Positions 25,867-34,847 of a stretch of 64,000 bases of DNA are shown here, piece by piece; position 1 is the stretch's first letter; each line of letters begins with the position of its first letter. The notes under the pieces are model-generated. The model was not told the origin of the DNA. It did no database searches and saw only the letters and a program-made list of their open reading frames with translations. Source of the DNA: Agarivorans aestuarii. Lineage in GTDB: Bacteria > Pseudomonadota > Gammaproteobacteria > Enterobacterales > Celerinatantimonadaceae. The DNA is taken from contig NZ_AP023033.1 in the NCBI RefSeq assembly GCF_019670125.1, positions 1,849,001 to 1,913,000 of the forward strand. The letters run 5' to 3'. A program made the translations under genes and the position numbers.

Positions 25867-26775
25867 CTAGTTTGCAGCAAATTGCTTGATGCTAAAGTTA
25901 GCAAAGTCTGCATGTACACTTGGTTTAAGTTTGTTTGCTTCAACAAGTGAGCGATAGATTCCCCATTTAGGGCGAACAAAATGTTGTTCGCTCACACCTC
26001 GCCACATGTCTAGCTTGTCATCGCGAAAGTTAAATATTTCTGCTCCATCGCTTAAGCGAACGAGTGTTAAGCTGAACCAACCTAGTTCGCTGTATTTGGC
26101 TTGAACCTTGGCTTCTAGCCACTCTCCTTGAATCATGTCTCAATCTGCTCTTGCTAGAATACGAGTTTGGCGTAATGGACTATGTCTTACTTCTATGCCT
26201 GCTTTACCGTTACGAGTATTTCCGGTTAGCGTAATAATTGGCATTGAATCTTCACCGCCTACGGCTTTTAGTTGAAACAAATGGGTGAACTTGTTGGTAA
26301 CCTGCATGTCATTGCTAACGCGAAACTTCCAACTGTATGAGAAATGACGGCCTTGGTAGCCTTTTAGCGCGTCTGCTGAGCCGCCATAGACTTTAATTTC
26401 ATTGCGTTGCCTATCGATATACTTTCCTTTATTGCCATCTAAATCTCGGTGCAAAATAAAGCGAAAAAAAGGGCCGTATAGCTTGTCTGTGTACTCTTGT
26501 AAATGGAGTTCACCTTGGTGGTCGTTTTTAAAGCGATCTGGTGATTCTATGGCGTTCTTGCCAAACTGCTGACGAATTAGCTGGTAAGCGGATTGTCCGT
26601 AGTCTGGGCCATCTGCATCCAAGTTAGCGCTTGCTAAAATCTGTTTGTTTTCTGGATGCAGCGCTTGGCTCTGCAAATCATCGTTAAGTTTGCTGGAGCT
26701 ACAGGCAGTTAAGACAACCAACATCGCCGCAGATAGCCCGGTTTTTGTTAGCGTATTTACTTTTAGTTTCATCAC
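25867..26775 (-). pseudogene. Polysaccharide lyase-like lipoprotein gene interrupted by one in-frame TGA
   Basis: The minus-strand frame opens at 26775 with a lipoprotein signal (AMLVVLTACSSS) and runs 211 residues to a TGA at 26140-26142, then continues in the same frame for 90 residues to TAG/TAA near 25867. Joined, the about 302 codons make one coherent protein of the heparin-lyase-I-like Polysacc_lyase fold (PF14099 type): DLDGNKGKYIDRQRNEIKVYGG (key part DRQRNEIKVYGG), FTHLFQLKAVGG, then after the stop DMWRGV and RPKWGIYRSL. The stop replaces a residue just before DMIQGEWLEAKV, where a TGG Trp codon would need a single change. No shift is needed. Readthrough or a sequencing error remains possible. 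Confidence 0.8.
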
Positions 26776-26781
26776 AATATG

Positions 26782-27115
26782 CTACTGGGTCGCAATTTGA
26801 TTGCTTGCAGGCAAGTATTCTTTGAGCTTGAAAATGGCCAGTTGCCCGAGTTGTTGCTCAGATTTGGCTTTTAATGATTCGCTCGCTTGTTCATTGTGCT
26901 CTGCATCTTTGTGGGCTGAGTGGCCTAACTCTGCAATCTTGTGCCACTTGCTAGGTTGCGCACTTCGTCGGCGACTACTGCAAAACCTCGGTCTTGTTCG
27001 TCCGCTCTTGCTGCCTCAATGGCGGCATATTTGACCAATCAGCGCTACCGCAATCAGTAAAATAAATAGAATTGCAAAACCGGCTAGTGTTCTCATCACT
27101 ACAGAAATTTGCATG
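26782..27115 (-). pseudogene. Remnant of a methyl-accepting chemotaxis protein
   Basis: Minus strand. A good ribosome site (AAGGA) and ATG at 27115 open MQISVVMRTLAGFAILFILLIAVALIGQ, given by its key part VVMRTLAGFAILFILLI, the first membrane segment of a chemoreceptor. At about 27035 the frame jumps directly into AAIEAARADEQDRGFAVVADEVRNLA (key part RGFAVVADEVRNLA), the conserved signalling tip. A second shift near 26960 leads to KIAELGHSAHKDAEHNEQ and a normal receptor C-terminus ending NQIATQ and TAG at 26782. The sensing domain, second membrane span and most of the coiled coil are gone, so the gene is dead. Confidence 0.8.
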
Positions 27116-27549
27116 GGCCATCCTTAGCGTTTAGTAGAATTAAATCTCGTTCATTACGCAATATATTTTTGTTGCTATGGTAATACAATATAGCCGTGCC
27201 ATGGATGTGATTGGACTAACACTTATGTTGAGGGTGTGAACCGTAATAAGAGCTTGAGTAGTTATTATAGAAGCGGGTTACGGTTAGTCGTTCTGAAGTA
27301 ATAGCAGCAGAATTCATAAGTAGTGAATCAGCTAGGCAATTATCCTTTCGATTCTTTCAGCATTAGATTTAGTTGCTATTCATTTTGTAAATTGATGTGA
27401 GTCAAATTTACTTGTAAGTGGTCAGAGTAGTCTATAGCTTCAGCTATAACTCAAATTTCGTTTAGCTTAATAATTCTAATAATAATTGTTTGTAGTTTGT
27501 GTAACTAAACCTTGTCGTTTCTGTTTTACAGTTAGTTAAGGCTTATTAT
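27116..27549. other. Gene-free AT-rich region
   Basis: No convincing gene. It holds a copy of the TTGTATTACCA operator motif at 27178-27188 (listed separately) and an FNR-like half-perfect dyad TTGAT-GTGA-GTCAA at 27392-27405, 145 bases before the diguanylate cyclase gene. The cyclase promoter should lie here. Confidence 0.5.
27178..27188 (-). promoter_or_regulatory. Putative GntR/FadR-type operator upstream of the MCP remnant
   Basis: On the minus strand reads TTGTATTACCA, identical to the copy at 59680-59690 and matching the TnGTnnnACnA pattern. It lies 63 bases upstream of the chemoreceptor remnant start, in the orientation that would control the chemoreceptor and the polysaccharide lyase pseudogene. 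Confidence 0.45.
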
Positions 27550-28479
27550 ATGCATTTATCCACTCCACAACTGTTGGAGATTGTTGCTGCTTTTCCCGAT
27601 TCCACTTTGGTGTTTACTGAAGACGGCTATTGTATTGCGCATTTGGGCGACCAAGAAACCCATGATTTCTCAAGCAGCCGCTTATTAACCGGTCGCTTTG
27701 TATCTGATGTATTTAGCGAAGAAAAAGCTAAATGGTTCTTACAACAAATCCGCAATAGTATTTTTGAGCAGCGCTTGCGTGTTTCGGAGTACGCCATTTC
27801 ACCAGACGATATTCGTTTACCCAACTGTGAAAGCGCCAAACTAGAAAGAGAGCATTGGTTTGAAGCTCGCATTCTACCCTTAAACTCTTTTATTGATGGT
27901 CAGCGAGCAGTGGTCTGGGCGGCGCGTAATATTAATGAACGCTACAAGCTGGAGCAACAACTGCGGAGACTTAGTGAAACCGATGAGTTAACCGGTGCGT
28001 TTAACCGCCGTCGTTTCTTTGAAAGTTTAGCGAATCATTACCAAACCTTTCACCGTCACTTTCTTGATTGCAGCTTAATCATGTTAGACATTGATAACTT
28101 TAAGAGAATCAACGATCAATATGGTCATCCATGTGGTGACAGAGTGCTTAAGCAAGTGTATCAGCAGATTTGTACCCAACTCCGTGAGGTGGATATTTGC
28201 GCGCGAATGGGCGGTGAAGAGTTTGCCATTTTACTTCCCAATACTAAAACATCAGAAGCTCTACGCAGCGCCGAGCGGATAAGAATAGCGATTGAAGAAT
28301 ACACCTTCACCACACTAAATCATCAGGTTGATGTTACGGTTAGTTTAGGAGTGAGTAGCATAGAAGTGACCGACAGCAATTGCGATAGTGTATTACAGCG
28401 CGCCGACGATGCTTTATATCACGCCAAGAAAACTGGACGAAATCAAGCTGTTCAGTTCCTAGAAGAATTTAGTATTTAA
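27550..28479 (+). CDS. PAS-GGDEF diguanylate cyclase
   Basis: 309 residues, no membrane segment. Residues 1-125 look like a PAS sensor domain (LEIVAAFPDSTLVFTEDGYC; WAARNINERYKLEQQL leading out). Residues about 135-305 are a GGDEF domain with an intact active site RMGGEEF and an inhibitory I-site REVD five residues before it, so it should make c-di-GMP and be subject to product inhibition. ETDELTGAFNRRRFFE marks the domain start. It is about 200 bases upstream of the TonB-receptor operon on the same strand and may act in the same signalling network. Confidence 0.9.
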   Translation: MHLSTPQLLEIVAAFPDSTLVFTEDGYCIAHLGDQETHDFSSSRLLTGRFVSDVFSEEKAKWFLQQIRNSIFEQRLRVSEYAISPDDIRLPNCESAKLEREHWFEARILPLNSFIDGQRAVVWAARNINERYKLEQQLRRLSETDELTGAFNRRRFFESLANHYQTFHRHFLDCSLIMLDIDNFKRINDQYGHPCGDRVLKQVYQQICTQLREVDICARMGGEEFAILLPNTKTSEALRSAERIRIAIEEYTFTTLNHQVDVTVSLGVSSIEVTDSNCDSVLQRADDALYHAKKTGRNQAVQFLEEFSI

Positions 28480-28683
28480 GCTATAAATCAGAGATTTAGT
28501 TAATCCTAAGACGAATACCTAAGATCAGTTTGTAGTTTACCTCGCCTGTTTTCTATGAGATAAATGTCACTAATTTTTGCTGAAGAATTGCTCAGAGTTT
28601 TATTCTGTTCTCACGCCCAATTTCGTGTCGAGCTTTTTGTTTCAGTTATCAAGGATAGATTAAAAGCCCAAGGAGTGGTGTAG

Positions 28684-30735
28684 TTGAAGTATTCAGCTGG
28701 TGTTTTGTGGTCGCTATGTTTGGCTAATTACAGCTTTGCAGCAGCTGAGCCCTTGCCTAATTTGGATTTAGAATCGTTAATGGCTACAGATGTGCAGGCA
28801 ACATCTGCGATGAAACGTGCCCAATCAGCGTTCACCACCGCGGCGTCATTATATGTACTAAGCAAGGAAGACATTCGCGCATCGGGTGCGGTATCGGTGG
28901 CAGAAACATTAAAGTTGGTACCGGGTTTAGAAGTGCGGCAGCTAGACAGTAATCAGTGGGCTATCACTGCGCGTGGTGTTGCTGGGCGTTATACCAGTAA
29001 ACTGTTGGTAATGGTGGATGGGCAAAGCGTTTATAACCCATCTTTTGCTGGGGTTTATTGGGAAACCTTAGATGTACCTCTCTATGACATTGAGCGTATT
29101 GAAGTTATTCGAGGTCAAGGTGGTTTATTGTGGGGCAGCAATGCCACCAATGGGGTGATTAACATTATCACCAAAAATAGTTTAGACACACGCGAAACCT
29201 TGGTGCAAGTAAGCAGTGGTGACCAACTAAATTATGATGTAGGGCTGCGCCACGGTGGAAATATCGGCTCCAACGGTAGTTACCGCATCTATGGTAGCGT
29301 GCGAGATTCTGACGCGGCCAAAACGGGTAAGTCGCTACCTGCTAATGATGAAGCCAAACAACAGAGTATTGGTGCACGTTTTGATTTTGCGCCTAATGAT
29401 GATTTGTCTATTCTTACCCAGCTCAGTTATACCCATACAGATATGGGGCAAAATCTTAAAGCTCTATCTCTAGCCACAAACCAAAACACCCTATATGCCG
29501 AGCGCTTTGAGCGTGATGACGGGCGTATTATGGCGCGGGCAGAGCACCGGGTATCTGGCTCTTCTAATCAAATGTTGCAAGCTTCGTGGGCTGTTCAAAA
29601 TGGTAAACAGCTATATTTGGAAGAACGATTTCAAACATTGGATATTGATTATCAAATGAATAGCTTGTGGGGGGCTACCCAACTTGATTGGGGTTTAAAC
29701 TACCGTAATAGCTATTTACCTTTTGAAGAAAACTACATTATTAGTAGTGACGAAGATATCGACCGTTTAGAGCAATATGGCGCTTTTTTACAGCTGCAAT
29801 TTGCGCTTATTCCTGAGCAGTTAGATTTAAGTTTTGGTAACAAGTCTGAACACAACAGTTTTACCGGTTGGGAGCATCAGCCGGTTGCACGTATAACTTG
29901 GCAGCCCAATATCGAGCATGTACTTTGGAGTGCTATATCGCAAGGCGTGCGGATCCCATCGTTGGCAGAGTTTGATTACGATTCTGCTATTAATGGCACG
30001 CGTGTTGGCGAGTATTTTCAAACCGGTATCGACGCTATTGATAGCTATCACGTGCGCACGGTGTTAAACGGCAATCAACATGTTGAGCCAGAAAAGTCTC
30101 TTTCTTACGAACTGGGTTACCGTTTTAGCAAACAAGATTGGTCATTCGACCTAGCCTTATTTCATACGCAATCTAAAGATGTTTTTGCAGTGCAGCCTAA
30201 TCCAGACAGTGCCAACTTGGATCAAATCGCAGCTTTGTTAGCACAGGGTAAAATCATCGAGGCGCAGCAAGCTTTACGAAGCACAGTGCTTGAATTTGAC
30301 GTTGCATCTAATGCTGATTTAAATGTGAAAGGTGGTGAAGCGCTAGTTGCTTGGCGACCAAGTGCCAATTTTCGCGCCGAATTAGGATACAGCCAAATGG
30401 CTTATCGTTATCGCTTACAAGAAAATACTCAGCCTGCTATAGGATATGACTCTGACAGCAAACAGATTTTTGCCAAGACTGGCTGGCAACCTTTTAAGAA
30501 GCACTCCTTTTTTGCCTTGTTCCGCTCCATTAACAGCGATGCTTATTCAGTAGATGATTATAACGCGCTAGATCTAAGTTGGGCTTGGCAGCTTATGCCG
30601 CATAGTTCGCTGTCATTAACAGGCAAAAATTTATTAGCCGGTAGCCACCTAGAATACAACAACACCTCAGAAACCTTTACTGTTCCAAACTATATTGAGC
30701 AAAGTGTCGTGCTACGATTTATGGCGGAGTTTTAA
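28684..30735 (+). CDS. TonB-dependent outer-membrane receptor
   Basis: 683 residues with a signal peptide (ANYSFAAA). Plug domain at residues about 40-155: VSVAETLKLVPGLEVRQL, VMVDGQSVYNPSFAGVYW, IERIEVIRGQGGLLWGSNATNGVINIITK (key part IEVIRGQGGLLWGSNATNG). The remainder is a 22-strand barrel ending VVLRFMAEF with a terminal phenylalanine. The start is TTG at 28684. The ligand is unknown. The gene is followed after three bases by a YfiR-like gene and then by a GGDEF-EAL gene, suggesting a signalling rather than a purely nutritional role. Confidence 0.88.
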   Translation: MKYSAGVLWSLCLANYSFAAAEPLPNLDLESLMATDVQATSAMKRAQSAFTTAASLYVLSKEDIRASGAVSVAETLKLVPGLEVRQLDSNQWAITARGVAGRYTSKLLVMVDGQSVYNPSFAGVYWETLDVPLYDIERIEVIRGQGGLLWGSNATNGVINIITKNSLDTRETLVQVSSGDQLNYDVGLRHGGNIGSNGSYRIYGSVRDSDAAKTGKSLPANDEAKQQSIGARFDFAPNDDLSILTQLSYTHTDMGQNLKALSLATNQNTLYAERFERDDGRIMARAEHRVSGSSNQMLQASWAVQNGKQLYLEERFQTLDIDYQMNSLWGATQLDWGLNYRNSYLPFEENYIISSDEDIDRLEQYGAFLQLQFALIPEQLDLSFGNKSEHNSFTGWEHQPVARITWQPNIEHVLWSAISQGVRIPSLAEFDYDSAINGTRVGEYFQTGIDAIDSYHVRTVLNGNQHVEPEKSLSYELGYRFSKQDWSFDLALFHTQSKDVFAVQPNPDSANLDQIAALLAQGKIIEAQQALRSTVLEFDVASNADLNVKGGEALVAWRPSANFRAELGYSQMAYRYRLQENTQPAIGYDSDSKQIFAKTGWQPFKKHSFFALFRSINSDAYSVDDYNALDLSWAWQLMPHSSLSLTGKNLLAGSHLEYNNTSETFTVPNYIEQSVVLRFMAEF

Positions 30736-30738
30736 CCA

Positions 30739-31275
30739 GTGTTGGCAATAAGGCGCTTTGTTAAGCTAGTCATTACCTTGGCTATATTGGGCCTTGCTAG
30801 TGAGGTGAGTGCTGCTGATAAAGAAGCAGCCTTAAAGGCTGGGTTTATGTTTAATTTTGCGCGTTATAGTGAATGGCAAGGTTTAGCTAAACCATTGGGT
30901 TATTTTAAGCTGTGTAGCCCAGACATTGAGTTTGTCGATACTGCTAGTTGGGTGCTCCATAAGCAGCGTATTCATGAATTAGAAATACGGGTGAGCCTAG
31001 TTGAGTTGGATTCGTTATCGATAAATCAATGTAACTTACTGTTTGTCCCCGCTGCCTATAGAAAAACCTGGCTAACTGTAGACAGAGCTTTATTGCCTCA
31101 CACCATGTTGGTTGGGGAGACCCCAGATTTTATTCATCAAGGAGGGCACATTCGCTTCTTCTTACTAGCTGGAAAAATCCGTTTCGAAGTTGCCCCCGAA
31201 GAACTTAAAAAGGCCGATATAACCATGAGCTCAAAGGTATTGAGATTGAGTCGCGTTGTTAAGGAGGAGCAGTAG
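30739..31275 (+). CDS. YfiR-family periplasmic regulator (DUF4154)
   Basis: 178 residues, signal peptide (LAILGLASEVSAA), then AALKAGFMFNFARYSEWQ, the start of DUF4154/YfiR proteins, and a C-terminus (AGKIRFEVAPEELKKADI, then SSKVLRLSRVV) typical of the family. YfiR of Pseudomonas and E. coli is a periplasmic repressor that binds the inner-membrane diguanylate cyclase YfiN. The next gene, two bases away, encodes just such an enzyme. Two cysteines (KLCSP and NQCNLLF) match the YfiR disulfide pair. GTG start three bases after the receptor stop. Confidence 0.85.
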   Translation: MLAIRRFVKLVITLAILGLASEVSAADKEAALKAGFMFNFARYSEWQGLAKPLGYFKLCSPDIEFVDTASWVLHKQRIHELEIRVSLVELDSLSINQCNLLFVPAAYRKTWLTVDRALLPHTMLVGETPDFIHQGGHIRFFLLAGKIRFEVAPEELKKADITMSSKVLRLSRVVKEEQ

Positions 31276-31277
31276 AG

Positions 31278-33323
31278 ATGTCTTTTCTTAGCATAAATAC
31301 CATGAGTAAAAAGCTGCTAGTCATTTTGATGAGTATGGCGATTTTTTCTGCTGCTATGGTGACGGTAGTGTTAAGTGCCTACGAATTTGTAAGTGCCAAG
31401 CGAGAACAAACTCAAAGCTTACAAAGCATAGCCGATACCTTGTCGCCCAACATCACAGCGGCTTTGTTGTTTGATGACCGAGATGCCATGCAGGAGATGA
31501 TTTCTTCATTGTTATTACGTGAAGGCGTAATCAGAGCAGCCATTACCGATACCGAACAGCAAAACTTGGCAGTGGTAGAAAGTGATAACTACCAAGAAGA
31601 GTTAGCAGAAGAGGCCGATGAACTGATAGAGGTAAGCAGTTTGTTGATTCTTGATGAGCAAGTTTATGGTGCGCTTACAGTACTGGCAAATGACAGTTAC
31701 ATAGACCAACGAATTGGATTTTACGGTCAGTTTCTCGCAGTGCTATTGGTGATTACTTTTGGCTTAAGTTTGTCTTTTTCTTTGTTCTTAAAACGAGGTT
31801 TCTTACGTCCCTTATTGCACCTTTCTGATGTTGCCGAGCGGGTGACTGCGTCAAATGATTATAGCCTGCGCGCTCAGCAGTCCAGTGATGATGAGGTGGC
31901 TAATCTCACCGAATGCTTTAACGGCATGCTGGAGACCATAGAGCTGCGCGAACGGATGCTGGAGAAGCAGGTTAGGCTGCGAACCCAAGAGCTGGAAGGG
32001 GCTAATCAGCAACTATTACAATATGCCTATACTGATGGGCTTACTGGCCTGCCTAACCGCCATTTTTTCTATGAAAAGTTACAAGCTCTGGTAAAAGAGA
32101 AAACCGAGTTTGCACTAATCTTCATTGATTTAGATGGTTTTAAAGAGATTAATGACACCCTTGGTCATGACTACGGTGATATTCTGCTTAGCCAAGCAGG
32201 GCAACGGATCCTGCGCTGCGTGCGTGAACAAGATACGGTTGCTCGTTTGGGGGGAGACGAATTTACCATTGTGATTGAAGGTGTTAACGAGCAAGCGCGG
32301 GTATCTAATATTGCAGAAACAGTATTACAAGGCTTGGCAAAGCGTTTCACCATTAAAACAGAAGCAGCTCATGTGAGTGGCAGTATCGGCATCGCCTTTT
32401 CTCCACTGGATGGGGACAGTGTCGAAGCGGTGGTAAAACATGCTGACCAAGCTATGTATGTATCAAAAAGCCGCGGTCGTAATTGCTATCAATTCTTTTC
32501 TTCTGATATGCAAGTGGAAGCTCAGCAGAAACGGCGTTTGTTAGAAGAGCTACGTACCGCTTTAGAAGAAGAACAGTTCGAACTCTATTATCAGCCGATC
32601 ACCTCGCTAAAGTTTGCGGCGCAAGAAGCTAGAGTTAACAAGGCTGAAGCGTTGTTGCGTTGGAACCACCCACTGCGCGGTGTGGTAGGGCCCGATGAGT
32701 TTATTCATGTGGCGGAAGAGGCCGGGCTGATTCGCGAGATTAGCCAATGGGTAATGCAGCAAACAGTTGCTACGGTTTCTCAATGGTATAAGCAAGGGCT
32801 TGATGATATTCAGATTAGTGTGAATACCTCGCCGTCGCAGTTTAATGATGGCGGTAAGTGGATCGACGACTGGATCCATGCCATTGCCTTACATGAATTG
32901 CCAGCTCACAGCATTATGATTGAGATCACCGAGAATGTATTGATGACCACCGATGACTCGATTAAAGATCAGCTCACTCGCCTACAACAGCGCGGCTTTG
33001 ATGTAGCCATTGATGACTTTGGAGTAGGTTATTCTTCGTTGTCTTATTTGCAGCAGTTGGATATTGATTTACTGAAAATAGACCGCTCGTTTATTCAGCA
33101 TTTGACCACTGACAATGACAGTGTTGCCTTGGTTAAAGCTATTGTGACAATGGCTCACCATTTAGGCTTAAAGGTAGTGGCTGAGGGGGTGGAAACAGAG
33201 CAACAACGACAGCATGTTTTGAACGTAGCGTGCGACTACTTACAGGGCTACATATTTGCCAAGCCCGTTCCCAAAGATGAGTTTTATCAGCGTTATTTAT
33301 TGGGCAATGCTGAAATAACATAA
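31278..33323 (+). CDS. YfiN-like membrane GGDEF-EAL protein (c-di-GMP synthesis and hydrolysis)
   Basis: 681 residues. Membrane segments at about 12-35 and 153-177 bracket a periplasmic sensor of the YfiN/CHASE8 kind; HAMP follows (FLRPLLHLSDVAERVTASNDYSLRA; key part PLLHLSDVAERV). GGDEF motif is intact (RLGGDEF, G325-F329) with an I-site REQD. The EAL domain is also intact: EALLRW from E457, DDFGVGYSSLSYLQ, IDRSFI and VVAEGVETE. Both activities are therefore possible. Operon order receptor, YfiR-like, GGDEF-EAL resembles YfiBNR with a TonB receptor in place of the YfiB lipoprotein. A terminator follows. Confidence 0.88.
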   Translation: MSFLSINTMSKKLLVILMSMAIFSAAMVTVVLSAYEFVSAKREQTQSLQSIADTLSPNITAALLFDDRDAMQEMISSLLLREGVIRAAITDTEQQNLAVVESDNYQEELAEEADELIEVSSLLILDEQVYGALTVLANDSYIDQRIGFYGQFLAVLLVITFGLSLSFSLFLKRGFLRPLLHLSDVAERVTASNDYSLRAQQSSDDEVANLTECFNGMLETIELRERMLEKQVRLRTQELEGANQQLLQYAYTDGLTGLPNRHFFYEKLQALVKEKTEFALIFIDLDGFKEINDTLGHDYGDILLSQAGQRILRCVREQDTVARLGGDEFTIVIEGVNEQARVSNIAETVLQGLAKRFTIKTEAAHVSGSIGIAFSPLDGDSVEAVVKHADQAMYVSKSRGRNCYQFFSSDMQVEAQQKRRLLEELRTALEEEQFELYYQPITSLKFAAQEARVNKAEALLRWNHPLRGVVGPDEFIHVAEEAGLIREISQWVMQQTVATVSQWYKQGLDDIQISVNTSPSQFNDGGKWIDDWIHAIALHELPAHSIMIEITENVLMTTDDSIKDQLTRLQQRGFDVAIDDFGVGYSSLSYLQQLDIDLLKIDRSFIQHLTTDNDSVALVKAIVTMAHHLGLKVVAEGVETEQQRQHVLNVACDYLQGYIFAKPVPKDEFYQRYLLGNAEIT

Positions 33324-33327
33324 ACGA

Positions 33328-33365
33328 TGAGGCCCATTTGTTTTATATAGAGGGCCTCAATTTTT
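33328..33365 (+). terminator. Rho-independent terminator of the TonB/YfiR/GGDEF-EAL operon
   Basis: TGAGGCCC (33328-33335) pairs with GGGCCTCA (33352-33359), followed by ATTTTT. It begins five bases after the GGDEF-EAL stop. It lies before the end of the convergent gsk gene. Confidence 0.85.
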
Positions 33366-33374
33366 AAGTTTGCT

Positions 33375-34676
33375 TTAGCGCTCCCAATAGGCTTCTTCTA
33401 AGCTTTCTTCTCGCTCCGGTAAACCGCGAGAAAGGCGAGGGCTATGTTGGGCTAGTACTTCGTAACTTACTCGGTTGGCGTATTTACAGATTTGCGCAAA
33501 CGAGGAGTAACTGAGCGCTTCAAAGCGATGCTTACTGGATTGTTCAACATTACTGCGGTGAAATACGTTTGCTGCCATGTCGTGGAGCAGCGCCGATAAA
33601 GCGCCATCTCCGGCGCCGTTAGTGTTGGTGATTTTTTCTGGACCACCCATGAATGGCGCAATGTGCGAGTACACCTTAAGTGCTTGTTGGCAATCTGCTT
33701 TTAACATTGGGCGAGAGAATTCATATTGGTTGAATTCTGGAATAGCGCCAGGCAGTAGAGTATGGCTAGTGGTTCGTTTAAAAGACTCATCGGTGTAGCC
33801 CGCCATAAATAAGCCGCGAGAACCAGCGGTACACAAAATAAGATCGCACCACTCTAAGGCTGCTTCACAAGCCAGTAAAACATCACTCTCACCAGTTAGG
33901 GCTTCTGCCTCTTCTTCGTTCATGGCAAGCACAGTGACATGTTCACGAATGAATTGCTGCCACCACTGTGGGTCATCTTCGATTAAGAAGCGGGTGCCTA
34001 AAGTCAGCACCACTGGCACTTTGGCTTGATGAGCATACTCTATGGCCTGCATCGCTGCTTGTGTTATTGGATCGTCACCTGCGCGCATAAGGTAGGCGGT
34101 TAATGCTAGCGCTGCACCGGTTTTTACCAATTTTTCATCAATAAACTCTGGAGTAAGTTTATCCATGTGGCCCTTAGAAATAGCAAAGGTGCGCTCACCG
34201 CAATCACTAATTAGAGTAAAGCATCGGCCAACCGGACCATCGACGGCTTGTAGGTGATTAAGGTCAACCCGTGAAGAGGTATTACATAAATAGCGGTAGG
34301 CATAATCACCAATGGTAATGTTTTGGCTCATTACGCCAAACATCACTGAGCGACCATCGGCTAGGGTGGAGTAGTTGTGCAAGGTATTGCCGATAGTACC
34401 GCCAGCAAACTCGGCAGTAATTAGCTGTTTATCTTGTAGCTCTTGGTAAAGCGCTTGAGCTGCACTGTCATCAATGAGCAGTGAATTGCCTTTAACTAGT
34501 TTATGACGATCGATAAATGCTTGGTCAACGTGAGCTTCGATATCCACTAGGGTTTGGTCAATACCGGTAATATGCGTGTGCTTGGGGCTAATAACCGGAT
34601 TGAGTTCGTTGGTTAAAGGATCGCGAGATTCAACCGGGAAATAGTGTTTGGATTTACGTTGGCCAGGAAATTTCAT
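33375..34676 (-). CDS. gsk: Inosine/guanosine kinase
   Basis: 433 residues, the same length as E. coli Gsk. PfkB-family fold: the N-terminus FPGQRKSKHYFPVESRDPL is characteristic of Gsk, the FAGGTIGNTLHNYS segment binds nucleoside, and NTNGAGDGALSALL near residue 355 is the PfkB signature with the catalytic Asp. It phosphorylates inosine and guanosine to IMP and GMP in purine salvage, in the cytoplasm. Stands alone, with no operon partner. Confidence 0.93.
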   Translation of the reverse strand: MKFPGQRKSKHYFPVESRDPLTNELNPVISPKHTHITGIDQTLVDIEAHVDQAFIDRHKLVKGNSLLIDDSAAQALYQELQDKQLITAEFAGGTIGNTLHNYSTLADGRSVMFGVMSQNITIGDYAYRYLCNTSSRVDLNHLQAVDGPVGRCFTLISDCGERTFAISKGHMDKLTPEFIDEKLVKTGAALALTAYLMRAGDDPITQAAMQAIEYAHQAKVPVVLTLGTRFLIEDDPQWWQQFIREHVTVLAMNEEEAEALTGESDVLLACEAALEWCDLILCTAGSRGLFMAGYTDESFKRTTSHTLLPGAIPEFNQYEFSRPMLKADCQQALKVYSHIAPFMGGPEKITNTNGAGDGALSALLHDMAANVFHRSNVEQSSKHRFEALSYSSFAQICKYANRVSYEVLAQHSPRLSRGLPEREESLEEAYWER

Positions 34677-34847
34677 GCAATGATCGCTTGTTCTATTTAA
34701 GGCTTACTGTAGCAGTGAACGTGTGGCACTGCTCAAAAGCGAGCGATTCTAGCATAGACCAATCAAAATATTGCTTTGAAGATCAATATTAGATTTAAAT
34801 ATTTTATTTTTATTAAATAGCGTGTTGATTTAGCTGTTATCGGGCGC

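Noticed and set aside
26140-26142. The in-frame TGA as a selenocysteine codon
   Set aside because: The family has no known selenocysteine at this place, a Trp codon one base away fits better, and no hairpin typical of a selenocysteine insertion element was seen directly after it.
26801-27034. A 77-codon plus-strand frame across the chemoreceptor remnant
   Set aside because: It is antisense to readable chemoreceptor sequence (RGFAVVADEVRNLA) and has cysteine-rich, atypical content; it is a shadow of the decayed minus-strand gene.
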